DNA of 64,000 nt from ZC4RG30 sp965652645 (GTDB taxonomy: Bacteria > Pseudomonadota > Gammaproteobacteria > Steroidobacterales > Steroidobacteraceae). The position numbers were made by a program, and so were the translations under genes. A model generated the notes under the pieces. It was not told the origin of the DNA and did not search any database. It saw only the letters and a list, made by a program, of their open reading frames with translations. Positions 51,642-62,103 of the stretch are shown here, one piece after another; position 1 is the stretch's first letter, and every line of letters starts with the position of its first letter. Location: the NCBI GenBank assembly GCA_965652645.1, contig CBFGXE010000002.1, positions 106,627-170,626 on the forward strand, given 5' to 3'.

Positions 51642-53630
51642 GTGGACCACAACAGAATCCGCAAGGCGCTGCTCACTGGTGCGGGACTGGCCACGATGGC
51701 GGCACTGCCCCTCGTCGCGACACTGGCTGCCGCCCCCTCCGCCGGCAACCGCGTGGCGCCCGGCGAACTCATCATCGAGCCGCCCACGCTGAATTCGCTG
51801 GGCTATGAATGGATGCTGGAGGGCGATGCCAACCGCAATGCCACCGTGAGCCTGCGCTTCCGGGCCAAGGGCACTGATGACTGGCGGGAAGGACTGCCGC
51901 CGCTGCGCCTCAACGGCGAGGAAGTGAAGTACCTGTCGGTGGACTACACGGCGCCCAACATGTTCGCCGGCAGCGTGTTCGACCTGGAGCCCGACACCAC
52001 CTACGAGCTGTCGCTGCGCATCAGCGACCCGGATGGCGTCGACGGCGTGGCCGAACACCGCGTCGAGGCACGCACCCGGCCCGAGCCCACGCCGGCCGCC
52101 GGCGGGCGCACCTTCCATGTCTATCCGCAGGGCTTCCAGGGGCAGCGTGAACAGCCGGCCTTCACGGGATTGCTGGCGGCGTTCAACCTCGGCGCCTCGC
52201 ATTCCGACTGGTTCAACTCCTACCTGCCGCGGGTGCAGCCGGGCGACGTGATCCTGGTACACGCGGGCACCTACAAGGACGCCCGCTACAGCTACGGCGG
52301 CGGCGGCATGGGGGCGCTCATCGACGGCACGTATTACCTGACGGCCAGCGGCACCGCCGACAAACCCATCGTGATCCGTGCCGCCGGTGACGGCCCGGTG
52401 GTCTTCGACGGCGATGGCAATGCGGTGCTGTTCGACGTCACGGCCGCCAGCCACATCCATTTCGAGGACATCACCTTCCGCAACACCGAGGTGGCCATCC
52501 TTGCCGGCCGCAAGCGCATCATCGGCTCCTCCGGCCTCACGGTGAGGAACTCGCGCTTCGAGGACGTGGGCATCGGCATCACCTCCGACTGGTCAGGGTC
52601 GAAGGATTTCTACATCGCCGACAATGTGTTCGTCGGCCGCCAGATTCCCGACAAGCTGATGGGCTGGATCGGCCGCACCTGGCAGAACTTTCCCGGCTTC
52701 CCGATCCAGATCCGCTCCAACGTAGCGGTGAAGGTGTATGGCTCGGGCCATGTGGTGGCGTACAACGACATCTCGCACTTCCACGACGGCGTCGACCACG
52801 CCACCTACGGCACGCCGGACCGCGACGAGAATGGCCGCATCATCCGCGAGCGCATGCCGGTGTCCATTGACATCATCGGCAATGACATCCGCAACGTGGA
52901 CGACAACTGCATCGAGGCCGACGGCGCGATGCACAACATCCGCGTGCTGCACAACCGCTGCTTCAACCACGCGCATCGCGCCATCAGCGCGCAGCCGCTG
53001 TTCGGCGGCCCGGCGTATTTCATCGGCAATGTGGTCTACCACGCGCCCGAGGGCGGCTCCCTGAAGTTCCAGGCCAACCCGGCGGGCCTGGTGGTGTACC
53101 ACAACACCTTCTTCGCCGAAGCGCACGACATGGGACCGGTTTCCAACGTGCACTACCGCAACAACCTGTTCCTGGGACAGGGCGCATATCCGGAAATCTT
53201 CACCAGCGACACCTTCACCAACTATTCCAGCTCGGACTACAACGGCTTCCGGCCGAACCCGGGAGCCGGGAATTCCTTCGTCTGGAAGTCCCCGCCCGCC
53301 GGCGTGGTGGCCGACTTCAGGAGCGACCGGGAGACGCGCAGCTTCCCCACGCTGAAGGCCTATGCCGCGGCCACGGGCCAGGACCGCAGCAGCATCCTGG
53401 TGGATTACAGCGACTTCGTGCGTGCCTCGCCCGCCGATCCGAAGGATCCGCAGCGTTTCTACCGTCCCGATGAATTCGACTTCACGCTGCGCCAGGGCTC
53501 GAAAGCCGTGGACGCCGGCGTGGTGCTGCCCAATGTGAATGACGGCTTCACCGGCAAGTCGCCTGACCTCGGCGCATATGAACGGGGTCGCCCCCTGCCG
53601 GTGTACGGGCCGCGCAAGGAGAAACCATGA
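51642..53630 (+). CDS. Exported right-handed parallel beta-helix protein
   Basis: 662 aa from the GTG at 51642 (GGGGGATCG upstream). Signal peptide (LLTGAGLATMAALPLVATLAAAP), then a fibronectin-III-like part (about 40-160; RVAPGELIIEPPTLNSLGYEW, DLEPDTTYELSLRI) and a beta-helix from about 200 with repeated N/D turn motifs (HFEDITFRNTEVAIL, VRNSRFEDVGIGI, FYIADNVFVG, IDIIGNDIRNVDDNCIEADG, VLHNRCFNHAHRAIS, FIGNVVYHA). This is the fold of pectate lyases, polysaccharide lyases and similar enzymes, but no catalytic triad can be assigned by eye. The C-terminal FRLRQGSKAVDAG-like tail is common in such proteins. Coupled by ATGA to the next gene. Confidence 0.83.
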   Translation: MDHNRIRKALLTGAGLATMAALPLVATLAAAPSAGNRVAPGELIIEPPTLNSLGYEWMLEGDANRNATVSLRFRAKGTDDWREGLPPLRLNGEEVKYLSVDYTAPNMFAGSVFDLEPDTTYELSLRISDPDGVDGVAEHRVEARTRPEPTPAAGGRTFHVYPQGFQGQREQPAFTGLLAAFNLGASHSDWFNSYLPRVQPGDVILVHAGTYKDARYSYGGGGMGALIDGTYYLTASGTADKPIVIRAAGDGPVVFDGDGNAVLFDVTAASHIHFEDITFRNTEVAILAGRKRIIGSSGLTVRNSRFEDVGIGITSDWSGSKDFYIADNVFVGRQIPDKLMGWIGRTWQNFPGFPIQIRSNVAVKVYGSGHVVAYNDISHFHDGVDHATYGTPDRDENGRIIRERMPVSIDIIGNDIRNVDDNCIEADGAMHNIRVLHNRCFNHAHRAISAQPLFGGPAYFIGNVVYHAPEGGSLKFQANPAGLVVYHNTFFAEAHDMGPVSNVHYRNNLFLGQGAYPEIFTSDTFTNYSSSDYNGFRPNPGAGNSFVWKSPPAGVVADFRSDRETRSFPTLKAYAAATGQDRSSILVDYSDFVRASPADPKDPQRFYRPDEFDFTLRQGSKAVDAGVVLPNVNDGFTGKSPDLGAYERGRPLPVYGPRKEKP

Positions 53631-54784
53631 TCAAGCCCATCCGTGCTGCCTTGCTCGCGGTGGTCGCCACCGCAGGTTCCGTCGCGGTGGCTGGCGCGCC
53701 AGCCGCGGCAAGACCCGACCTGGCCACCGCCCTGGCCGAGTTCCAGCTCCCCGAATCCAGCCGCACGGTAAAGGAACTGATTCCCGGCTGGAGCAAGCCG
53801 CGCAAGCTGGTCGTGCAGGTGGACAGCAATGAGCGCACCGCCTGGCTGCAGGAGGCCATGCCAGCCGGCGTCACGGTGGTTGGCGTGCGCGGCGCCGCCG
53901 ACCTCGCCGCGCAACTTGCCGATGCCGATGCGCTCGTTGAGGTGAACTGCACGGCGGCCATGGCCCAGGCGCCGAAGCTGCGCTGGGTGCACGCCAACAG
54001 CGGCGGCGGCGACACCTGCCTGCAGCACATCCCCGGCATTGGCCGGGGCGGGATCGTGCTCACCAACTCGCAGAAGGTGAAGAACACGGCGCTGGCGGAG
54101 ATGGGCATGGGTTATGTGTTCGCCCTCGCGCGTTCCATCGACGTGACGCTGGAGAACCAGCGTGCGCGTGACCTCAGCCGCCGCGGCGGCCGCATCGGCA
54201 AGCGCCTGGAAGGTTCCACCATGCTGATCGTCGGCCTGGGCGGCGCCGGTACGGAGATCGCGCGGATGGCGCATGCCATCGGCATGAAGGTCATCGCCAC
54301 CGACCCGGTGAACCGCAACCCGCCGGACTTCGTCAGCCACGTCGGCATGCCGGAGGAGCTGCCCGCGCTGATCGGCCAGGCCGACGTGGTGATGATTGCC
54401 GCCCCGCTAACCCCGCAGACCCGCGGACTGTTCAATGCGCAGATGTTCGCGCGCATGAAACGCGATGCCATCTTCGTGAACTGGGCGCGCGCCGACATCG
54501 TGGTGCCCGAGGACCTGGCCGCGGCGCTGAAGTCAGGCACCATCGGCAGCGCGGCGCTGAACTGGGCCACGCAGACGCCGCTGGCGAAGGACCATCCCCT
54601 GTGGGAGGCGCCGAACCTGATCCTGGCCTCGTGGACCGGCGTCATGGCGGCGCCGTCGCAGGGGGCCGCGGAAGAAGTGGCGCGCGAGAGCGAGCTGCGC
54701 TGGCTGGTGGTGCGCGAGAACATGCGCCGCTTCGCGGCGGGCGAGAAGATGTTCTCGGTGTTCGACGCCGCGCGCGGCTACTGA
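53627..54784 (+). CDS. Exported D-2-hydroxyacid dehydrogenase-like protein with degenerate active site
   Basis: 385 aa. A signal peptide (RAALLAVVATAGSVAVAGAPAAA) precedes a D-isomer-specific 2-hydroxyacid dehydrogenase fold: Rossmann motif IVGLGGAGTEIARMAHAIGMKVIATD (about 201-226) and R288 (FVNWARADIVV) at the catalytic Arg. The Glu of the usual EPL motif is T317 (ATQTPLAKDHPLW) and the catalytic His of the usual TPH motif is W336 (LILASWTGV). By family knowledge it should not oxidise hydroxyacids in the usual way. ATGA overlap with the beta-helix gene. It may bind rather than turn over a ligand. Confidence 0.85.
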   Translation: MIKPIRAALLAVVATAGSVAVAGAPAAARPDLATALAEFQLPESSRTVKELIPGWSKPRKLVVQVDSNERTAWLQEAMPAGVTVVGVRGAADLAAQLADADALVEVNCTAAMAQAPKLRWVHANSGGGDTCLQHIPGIGRGGIVLTNSQKVKNTALAEMGMGYVFALARSIDVTLENQRARDLSRRGGRIGKRLEGSTMLIVGLGGAGTEIARMAHAIGMKVIATDPVNRNPPDFVSHVGMPEELPALIGQADVVMIAAPLTPQTRGLFNAQMFARMKRDAIFVNWARADIVVPEDLAAALKSGTIGSAALNWATQTPLAKDHPLWEAPNLILASWTGVMAAPSQGAAEEVARESELRWLVVRENMRRFAAGEKMFSVFDAARGY

Positions 54785-54803
54785 GCCAGCCGCCGGCCCG
54801 GCC

Positions 54804-56066
54804 TCAGGCCAGCAATCCCAGCGGTACCGGCAGCTGGAAGCCGGGGAAGACGGCCTCCGGCCGCGCCCCCAGGTGCCCGCGCACCAGCTCGCCCAGCACC
54901 GTGCGGTAATCCGTGGTCACCGCGAGGTCGCGCCCCTCGAAGAGCTGCTCGGGTTCAAGCCCGGGCCACTCTCCGTACATCTTGCCGCCGCCCACCGGCC
55001 CGCCCATCACCATCATCATGCCGCCATGGCCGTGGTCGGTGCCCAGGCTGCTCTCCTTCGCGGTACGGCCGAATTCCGACATCGTGACCACCACGATATC
55101 GGCCATGGCCGAGCCCATGTCGCGCGAGAATGCCGCCAGGGAGCTGCCCAGCTCGTTCAGCAGCGGCGGCAACAGGCCGTTCTCGTTGGAGTGGTGGTCC
55201 CAGCCGTCCATGTCGGCGAACGCCACTTCCACGCCCACGTCCGCCTTGATGAGCTGCGCGAGCTGGCGCAGCTTGTGGCCGAAGTTGCCGATGTACTGCG
55301 CCCCTCCCGCCGGCTGGTAGGGCTGCTTGAGCACCGCCTCGATCATGCGCGATGCCTCGAAGGTACTGCTGGCCTGGGCCTTCATCCCGCTATCGCTGCT
55401 GGAGGCATACATGCTTTCGAAGATTGCCGCCGCCTCCGAATTGGCCACCTGGAATTTCTTCAGGTCGTCCACGGCCACCGCCCCGCGGTCGCCGCGCAGG
55501 CTCAGCGGCACCTGCTTGCCCAGCGCCACGGCCCGCAGGGCAGCACCGCTGGCCGGCAGGGCGCGGTTCATCCAGCCGTCGACCATCTTCGTGCTGGCCG
55601 TGCCGGATTCCATGAATTCCTGCGCGTCGAAATGCGAGCGCGAGGAATCCGGCGATCCCGTGGCATGCACGATGGCCAGCACCTGCTCGTCCCACAGCGG
55701 TTTCAGGGCCTGCAGTTGCGGATGCAGCGCAAACCGGCCGTCGAGGTCGATGGATGTGTTCACCGCGGGCACGCCAGCGGGCGCTCCCACGATGATGAGG
55801 TTGGATGTGGTCCTGCCCGCGGCCGCCGGCGCGGTGACGCCCCGCGGTGGCGCGATGGCAATGCCCGGCCGCAACTGGTAATAGCGCTCCTCGAAGAAGG
55901 GCACGACGATGTTCAGGCCATCAGCGGCGCCCCGCAGGAACACCGAGACCAGGATCTTGCGGCGCGTCCTCTCCTGGGCGGCGGCCCGCGCCATCCATGC
56001 CGGAGCCGTGCCCATCAGGCCGATGGTCATTCCGGCCGCGCCCAGGAACCTGCGCCTGCTGACCAT
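54804..56066 (-). CDS. DUF1501 family protein, Tat-exported
   Basis: 420 aa. Twin-arginine signal SRRRFLGAAGMTIGLMGTAPAW. DUF1501 features: VSVFLRGAADGLNIVVPFFEERYYQLRP, SRSHFDAQEFMESG, VEVAFADMDGWDHHSNENG, VVVTMSEFGRTAKESSLGTDHGHGG. The fold is alkaline-phosphatase/sulfatase-like and the DGWDHH, SEFGRT and TDHGHGG motifs supply metal-ligand residues. It almost always occurs with a DUF1800 protein; the function is unknown. The ATG lies 2 bases after the DUF1800 stop. Confidence 0.93.
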   Translation of the reverse strand: MVSRRRFLGAAGMTIGLMGTAPAWMARAAAQERTRRKILVSVFLRGAADGLNIVVPFFEERYYQLRPGIAIAPPRGVTAPAAAGRTTSNLIIVGAPAGVPAVNTSIDLDGRFALHPQLQALKPLWDEQVLAIVHATGSPDSSRSHFDAQEFMESGTASTKMVDGWMNRALPASGAALRAVALGKQVPLSLRGDRGAVAVDDLKKFQVANSEAAAIFESMYASSSDSGMKAQASSTFEASRMIEAVLKQPYQPAGGAQYIGNFGHKLRQLAQLIKADVGVEVAFADMDGWDHHSNENGLLPPLLNELGSSLAAFSRDMGSAMADIVVVTMSEFGRTAKESSLGTDHGHGGMMMVMGGPVGGGKMYGEWPGLEPEQLFEGRDLAVTTDYRTVLGELVRGHLGARPEAVFPGFQLPVPLGLLA

Positions 56067-56068
56067 GG

Positions 56069-57994
<1,926 letters not shown>

Positions 57995-58210
57995 CTTGAA
58001 TCCCTCTCGTTTTCTTGTTCGCGGCCAATATACGCTTCCTGCAGCGATCCGCCGTGAGTTGCGTGCGCAATGACCCGATCTTCAGGCAGCGCGCGGCGAC
58101 CAGATGCCGCGGGGGACGACTGGCAGTTGATGGGTGCCACGGCAGTCAAATCATCCGTCCGGCATGGGACGCCTGCCCTCAGGCCCGGATCACGCTAGTC
58201 TGGGCGCGTG

Positions 58211-58525
58211 ATGCCCGTGCCCTGGAAACAACTGATCATGTTCACGCCGCAGATCATCGACCTGTCGCGCGAACTGCTGCGCCGGGCCCGTGGCAAGCCG
58301 GGGGAGCCCGCGCCGGCGCCTGTCACCGGGGAAGGCGACGTGGCCCAGCGGCTGGCAGCGCTGGAGGAGAACGAGCGGCGCCAGGCGGAACTGGTGGAGC
58401 GCATGGCCCTGCAGCAGGCCGAACTGTCGCGCGCAGTGCTGACGCTGCACCGCCGGCAGCGGTGGCTCATCGCCGCCGTGGTGGTGCTGGCCGCCCTGCT
58501 CGCCTGGCGCCTGCTGGCGGCCTGA
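58211..58525 (+). CDS. Small coiled-coil protein with C-terminal membrane helix
   Basis: 104 aa. A Glu/Gln-rich helical stretch (VAQRLAALEENERRQAELVERMALQQAELSRAVLTL) is followed by a single C-terminal hydrophobic helix (WLIAAVVVLAALLAWRLL), so it is probably a tail-anchored inner-membrane protein. I do not recognise a family. The start may be GTG 58208, ATG 58211 or ATG 58238; a TAGTCT -10-like hexamer lies 6 bases before 58208. The last 59 bases overlap the convergent MerR gene. Confidence 0.6.
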   Translation: MPVPWKQLIMFTPQIIDLSRELLRRARGKPGEPAPAPVTGEGDVAQRLAALEENERRQAELVERMALQQAELSRAVLTLHRRQRWLIAAVVVLAALLAWRLLAA

Positions 58526-58895
58526 CTCCGGCGAGCAGGCGCCGGAAGGTCGGGCATTCCAGGTGGCTGGGTGCCGGACAGGCCGCCGCATGGCGCAGGC
58601 CCCGCCGCAGCGCGGCCAGGCGGCGGATGGTGACATCCAGCTCGCGCGCCTTTGCGGCCAGCAGGTTTCGGTCGATATGCACCCGCCCGTCCGCGGAGAA
58701 CATGCGGCCGATCTCCGCCAGCGAGAATCCAGCCGACCTTCCCAATGCGATCAATGACAGCCGCTCGATCACATCGGGAGCGTACACCCTGCGCAGCCCA
58801 CTGCGACCCACCGATCGGATCAGCTTCAGCTCCTCGTAGTAACGCAGCGCCGAGGCCGGCAACCCGCTGCGACGCGACACTTCGGCGATGTCCAT
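58467..58895 (-). CDS. MerR family transcriptional regulator
   Basis: 142 aa. MerR HTH at the N-terminus (MDIAEVSRRSGLPASALRYYEELKLI, then RVYAPDVIERLSLIALGRSAGFSLAEIGRMF) and a coiled-coil dimerisation helix (NLLAAKARELDVTIRRLAALRRGL). A C-terminal Cys-containing tail (HAAACPAPSHLECPTF) resembles ligand- or metal-binding tails but with non-classical spacing. It is divergent from the DUF2938 gene, and a MerR-type operator with 19-base spacer lies 5 bases upstream of its own start. It most likely activates the DUF2938 gene. Confidence 0.92.
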   Translation of the reverse strand: MDIAEVSRRSGLPASALRYYEELKLIRSVGRSGLRRVYAPDVIERLSLIALGRSAGFSLAEIGRMFSADGRVHIDRNLLAAKARELDVTIRRLAALRRGLRHAAACPAPSHLECPTFRRLLAGVRPPAGARRAGRPAPPRRR

Positions 58896-58900
58896 GCCCC

Positions 58901-58931
58901 TTGACCTCAAGTGCACTTGAAGTGGCAGTGT
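58901..58931 (+). promoter_or_regulatory. MerR-type promoter/operator for the DUF2938 gene
   Basis: A -35 TTGACC (58901-58906) and a weak -10 CAGTGT (58926-58931) are 19 bases apart, the wide spacer that MerR proteins twist. The spacer contains the dyad CTCAAGTGCACTTGAAG (58906-58922), in which TCAAGTGCACTTGA is a perfect inverted repeat. Placement between the divergent merR and DUF2938 genes fits a regulated activator promoter. Confidence 0.7.
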
Positions 58932-58964
58932 GGCGCCACGCACCTGTTGATGCAAGGAGCCGGG

Positions 58965-59462
58965 ATGAACGACATGCTGCGGACAGTGCTGGTGGGCGTG
59001 GGAGCCACGCTGTTGCTTGACCTGTGGGGCGTGGCCCGCCGCCCGCTGCTGGGGTGGCCGGTGGCGGACTATGCCCCGGTGGGCCGCTGGCTCGGCCACA
59101 TGGCCCGCGGACGGTTCCGGCACGTCGCCATCGCCCGCGCCGCGCCCGTGCCGGGCGAGCGGGTGCTGGGGTGGATGGCCCACTACCTCACCGGCATCCT
59201 CTTCGCCGCCGCGCTGGTGGCCGCCTGCGGCAGCTCATGGCTGGCGCATCCGGCCATGCCACCGGCACTGCTGGCGGGCCTGGCCAGCCTCGCCCTGCCG
59301 CTGCTGGTGGTGCAACCCGCAATGGGCGCCGGTTTCGCCGCCAGCCGCCTGCCGCGCCCCGGCCAGGCGCGCCTGCAGGCCGTGGCCACGCATGTCGTGT
59401 TCGGCCTCGGCCTTTACCTCGCGGCCCTGCTGCTGCGGGGGTGGGAAAACGGCTGGCGGTGA
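58965..59462 (+). CDS. DUF2938 family membrane protein
   Basis: 165 aa. Four hydrophobic helices with the DUF2938 layout: LRTVLVGVGATLLLDLWGVARRPLLGWPVADYAPVGRWLGHMARGRFRH, then WMAHYLTGILFAAALV, and LVVQPAMGAGFAASRLP. The family is of unknown function and often sits beside a MerR regulator, as here. ATG 58965 has an AAGGAGCCGGG Shine-Dalgarno; the longer upstream frame includes the operator region and is rejected. Confidence 0.9.
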   Translation: MNDMLRTVLVGVGATLLLDLWGVARRPLLGWPVADYAPVGRWLGHMARGRFRHVAIARAAPVPGERVLGWMAHYLTGILFAAALVAACGSSWLAHPAMPPALLAGLASLALPLLVVQPAMGAGFAASRLPRPGQARLQAVATHVVFGLGLYLAALLLRGWENGWR

Positions 59463-59513
59463 TCCTTGCGCCGGGTCACATCAGTGCCGCGTTAATGGCA
59501 CTATCTTGCACCC

Positions 59514-60698
59514 ATGACCCTGCTGTCCCCGGGCCTGGATCCGGCCGCACGCTTCGTTCCGGAGCTGGAAGCCGAGTACGTCCGCAATCGCCTGCTGGAC
59601 TCCCGGACCCTCATCCGCATGGCCTGCGTGCTCGGGCTGTTCACGATCATGCTGAGGATCGGCGACCTGACGATGACGGGGGCGCCGCGGCAGCCCTTCC
59701 CCGGCGCCCTGATCCTCTTCCCCACCGTAGTGGTGGGCAGCTCGGTGGTGCTGGCGTGGGTGGCCTGGAGCCGTGCCTTCGTGCACCGCTACCTGCCGTT
59801 GGCCAACGTGCTGGTGCCCTTGCGCAATGCCTTCGCGGCAGTGGGCATCGGCGGCATGGCCTCGATCGGGCAGCACGAATTGCTGATGCTGATGCCGGTG
59901 ATGGTGCTCAGCCCGTTCTTCTTCCTGGGGCTGCATTTCAGGCCGGCCCTGGCGTGCGTGGCCCTCACCTGCGCCGCCTACCTGGCTTCGGCCTTGACGT
60001 TCGACATGCCCACGTCGGTCCTGCTGCGCTCCTGCGCCCTGCTGCTGGTGACGGTGACCACCTGCGCCGTGGCCGCCTGGAAGCTGGAGGAGCAGTCGCG
60101 GCGCAGCTTCCTTGAAGGGCGGCTCATCACCCAGCTCGCCGAACACGACGCGCTGACTGGTGCCAAGAACCGCCGCGTGTTCGACGAGCACCTGGCCCGC
60201 CTGTGGCAGCAGGCCATCCGCGACGGGCGACCGCTGGCGATCCTGCTGATCGACGTGGACCACTTCAAGGCGTTCAACGACCTCTATGGACACCAGGCCG
60301 GTGACACCGCCCTGCGGCGCGTCGCGCAGGCCGTGCAGGCGCAGATCTCCCGGCCGCTGGACATGCTCGCCCGCTACGGCGGAGAGGAATTCGCCGTGAT
60401 CCTCTACGACAGCGATCCGGACAGCACGCGCGACATCGCAGAGCGGATCCGCGTGGCGGTCAGCGCGATGAACATCGAACACCGCGGCGCCCCGGCCACG
60501 CGCGCGGTGACGGTAAGCATCGGCGTGGCCGCGATTGAACCTTCGCCCGCGCGTGACCCGCGCGGCGCCGTGCAGCTGGCCGACGAGGCGCTCTATACCG
60601 CCAAGACCCTGGGCCGCGACCGGGTCCAGCTCGCCGACGCCTCCGAGTACCGCAAGCTGGAGACCGGCGTGTTCGCGCAGCAGCGCGCCGCAGGCTGA
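59514..60698 (+). CDS. Membrane diguanylate cyclase (GGDEF)
   Basis: 394 aa. Six predicted helices (about residues 35-190) form an N-terminal sensor/anchor, then a GGDEF domain with GGEEF at 289-293 (ARYGGEEFAVILY) and an inhibitory I-site R280-P-L-D283 exactly five residues before it. LIDVDHFKAFNDLYGHQAGDTALRRV is also intact, so it should make c-di-GMP with product inhibition. A TATCTT hexamer lies 6 bases before the ATG, so the mRNA may be leaderless. Sensory input is unknown; MASE-like but not assigned. Confidence 0.93.
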   Translation: MTLLSPGLDPAARFVPELEAEYVRNRLLDSRTLIRMACVLGLFTIMLRIGDLTMTGAPRQPFPGALILFPTVVVGSSVVLAWVAWSRAFVHRYLPLANVLVPLRNAFAAVGIGGMASIGQHELLMLMPVMVLSPFFFLGLHFRPALACVALTCAAYLASALTFDMPTSVLLRSCALLLVTVTTCAVAAWKLEEQSRRSFLEGRLITQLAEHDALTGAKNRRVFDEHLARLWQQAIRDGRPLAILLIDVDHFKAFNDLYGHQAGDTALRRVAQAVQAQISRPLDMLARYGGEEFAVILYDSDPDSTRDIAERIRVAVSAMNIEHRGAPATRAVTVSIGVAAIEPSPARDPRGAVQLADEALYTAKTLGRDRVQLADASEYRKLETGVFAQQRAAG

Positions 60699-60773
60699 TT
60701 CCGCGCGATCAATCCGCCTCTCGGCCGCACGCGGCTGTTGCATAATCGCCTGAAACATCCAGGGGGTTACGCA

Positions 60774-62054
60774 ATGCGCGCTGTCATCGCCACCATGCTC
60801 TGCATGCTCGCCGCCGGCACGGCACTGGCCGCTCAGGACCGGCCCAGGTCACTGTCGATCTACTTCATCGACACCGAGGGCGGGCAGTCCACGCTCTATG
60901 TCGGGCCGGGCGGGGAAACGCTGCTGGTGGACACTGGCAACGCCGGCGAGCGCGACCTCTCGCGCATCGTGGAAACCCTGCGCGGCGCCGGCGTGACGAA
61001 GATCGACCACATGTGGACCACCCACTTCCACAGCGACCACGTGGGTGCGCTGCTGGAGGTGGCAAAGCAGTTCCCCGTGGCACATTTCTACGACCATGGC
61101 TCGCCCAATCCCAGGGACCGCATCATTCCGCAGCAGTTCATGTCGGCCTATGAGGCGCTGAGCAGCGGCAAGCGCACCATCGTGAAGCCCGGCGACAAGC
61201 TGAAGATGTCCGGCCTCGACATCACCACGGTGGCCTCGGCCGGCCAGGTCATCCGCAGCAACCTGACGGGGGGCGGCGCGGCCAATCCGGCCTGCGCCAA
61301 TGTGCAGCCGGTGGACGAGAGCGCGTATTTCGATGCCGACAACGGCGACTCCGCCGGCTTCATGCTCACCTTCGGCCGCTTCCGCACGGTGAACCTGGGC
61401 GACCTCACCTGGAACGGCGAGCTGCAGATGATGTGCCCGACCAACCGGCTCGGCACGGTCGACCTCTACCTCACCTCGCACCACGGCCTGGCACAGTCAG
61501 GCTCGCCCGCGCTGGTGCACGCGCTGAAGCCGCGCGTGGTGGTGATGAACAATGGCACGCGCAAGGGCGGCGAAGCCAAGACCTTCAGCGTGCTGCAGGA
61601 AACCGTGGGCCTGGAGGATCTCTGGCAACTTCACTGGTCGTACAACGCGCGCATGGAAAATGCGCCGGCGCGTTTCATCGCCAACGTCGATGACGCGGCC
61701 ACGATCGCCAGCCAGATCACGGCGCCGCCGCCAGCTGCCCCGGGCGCGGGATTCGGCCCCCCGGGTGGACGGGCGGGCGGTCCGCCTCCCGGCGCGGGTC
61801 CGGGCGGTCCTGGTGGTCCTGGTGCGAGAGGTCCCGGCCCCGGTGGCCCTGGCGCCGGGGGACCCGGCGGTCCTGGTGGCGGGCCGCCCGGCGGCTTCGG
61901 ACCGCCTGCGGGATTTGGCGGCGGTCCGGGAGGTCCCGGTGCCGGCGGCCACACCCCCGCCTACATCATCCAGGTGACTGCGCGGGATGATGGCAGCTTC
62001 ACCGTGACCAACACGCGCAACGGGTTCAGCAAGACCTATCCGTCCCGGCGCTGA
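60774..62054 (+). CDS. Exported metallo-beta-lactamase-fold protein with collagen-like Gly/Pro tail
   Basis: 426 aa. Signal peptide (ATMLCMLAAGTALAAQ). An MBL domain, ComEC-like (about 25-310): LSIYFIDTEGGQSTLYVGPGGETLLVDTG and the zinc motif H84-F-H86-S-D88-H89 (TTHFHSDHVG), with later LGDLTWNGELQMMCP and DLYLTSHHGL (second His pair). Residues about 317-393 are a low-complexity Gly/Pro run, and the C-terminus (AYIIQVTARDDGSFTVTNTRNGFSKTYPS) is a short beta domain. ComEC-like MBL domains act on DNA or other anionic substrates. ATG 60774 has AGGGGG upstream. Confidence 0.88.
   Translation: MRAVIATMLCMLAAGTALAAQDRPRSLSIYFIDTEGGQSTLYVGPGGETLLVDTGNAGERDLSRIVETLRGAGVTKIDHMWTTHFHSDHVGALLEVAKQFPVAHFYDHGSPNPRDRIIPQQFMSAYEALSSGKRTIVKPGDKLKMSGLDITTVASAGQVIRSNLTGGGAANPACANVQPVDESAYFDADNGDSAGFMLTFGRFRTVNLGDLTWNGELQMMCPTNRLGTVDLYLTSHHGLAQSGSPALVHALKPRVVVMNNGTRKGGEAKTFSVLQETVGLEDLWQLHWSYNARMENAPARFIANVDDAATIASQITAPPPAAPGAGFGPPGGRAGGPPPGAGPGGPGGPGARGPGPGGPGAGGPGGPGGGPPGGFGPPAGFGGGPGGPGAGGHTPAYIIQVTARDDGSFTVTNTRNGFSKTYPSRR
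61722..61952 (+). repeat. GGP/GPG-rich imperfect repeat coding for a collagen-like linker
   Basis: About 230 bases of imperfect ggtcctggtggt/ggcccgggcgg-like triplets encode alternating Gly and Pro with GGPGGPG units (residues about 317-393 of the MBL protein). The DNA is repetitive but not a CRISPR: it is in frame inside a gene, has no equal-length spacers and drifts continuously. Confidence 0.8.
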
Positions 62055-62103
62055 ATCCGGGACACCCGGGGCGCGGCATCCAGTCGCCGCGCCTGGCCAG
62101 GTC

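Noticed and set aside
61722..61952. Possible CRISPR or tandem DNA repeat array
   Set aside because: Repeats are short and drifting, have no constant spacers, and are in frame within an MBL gene.
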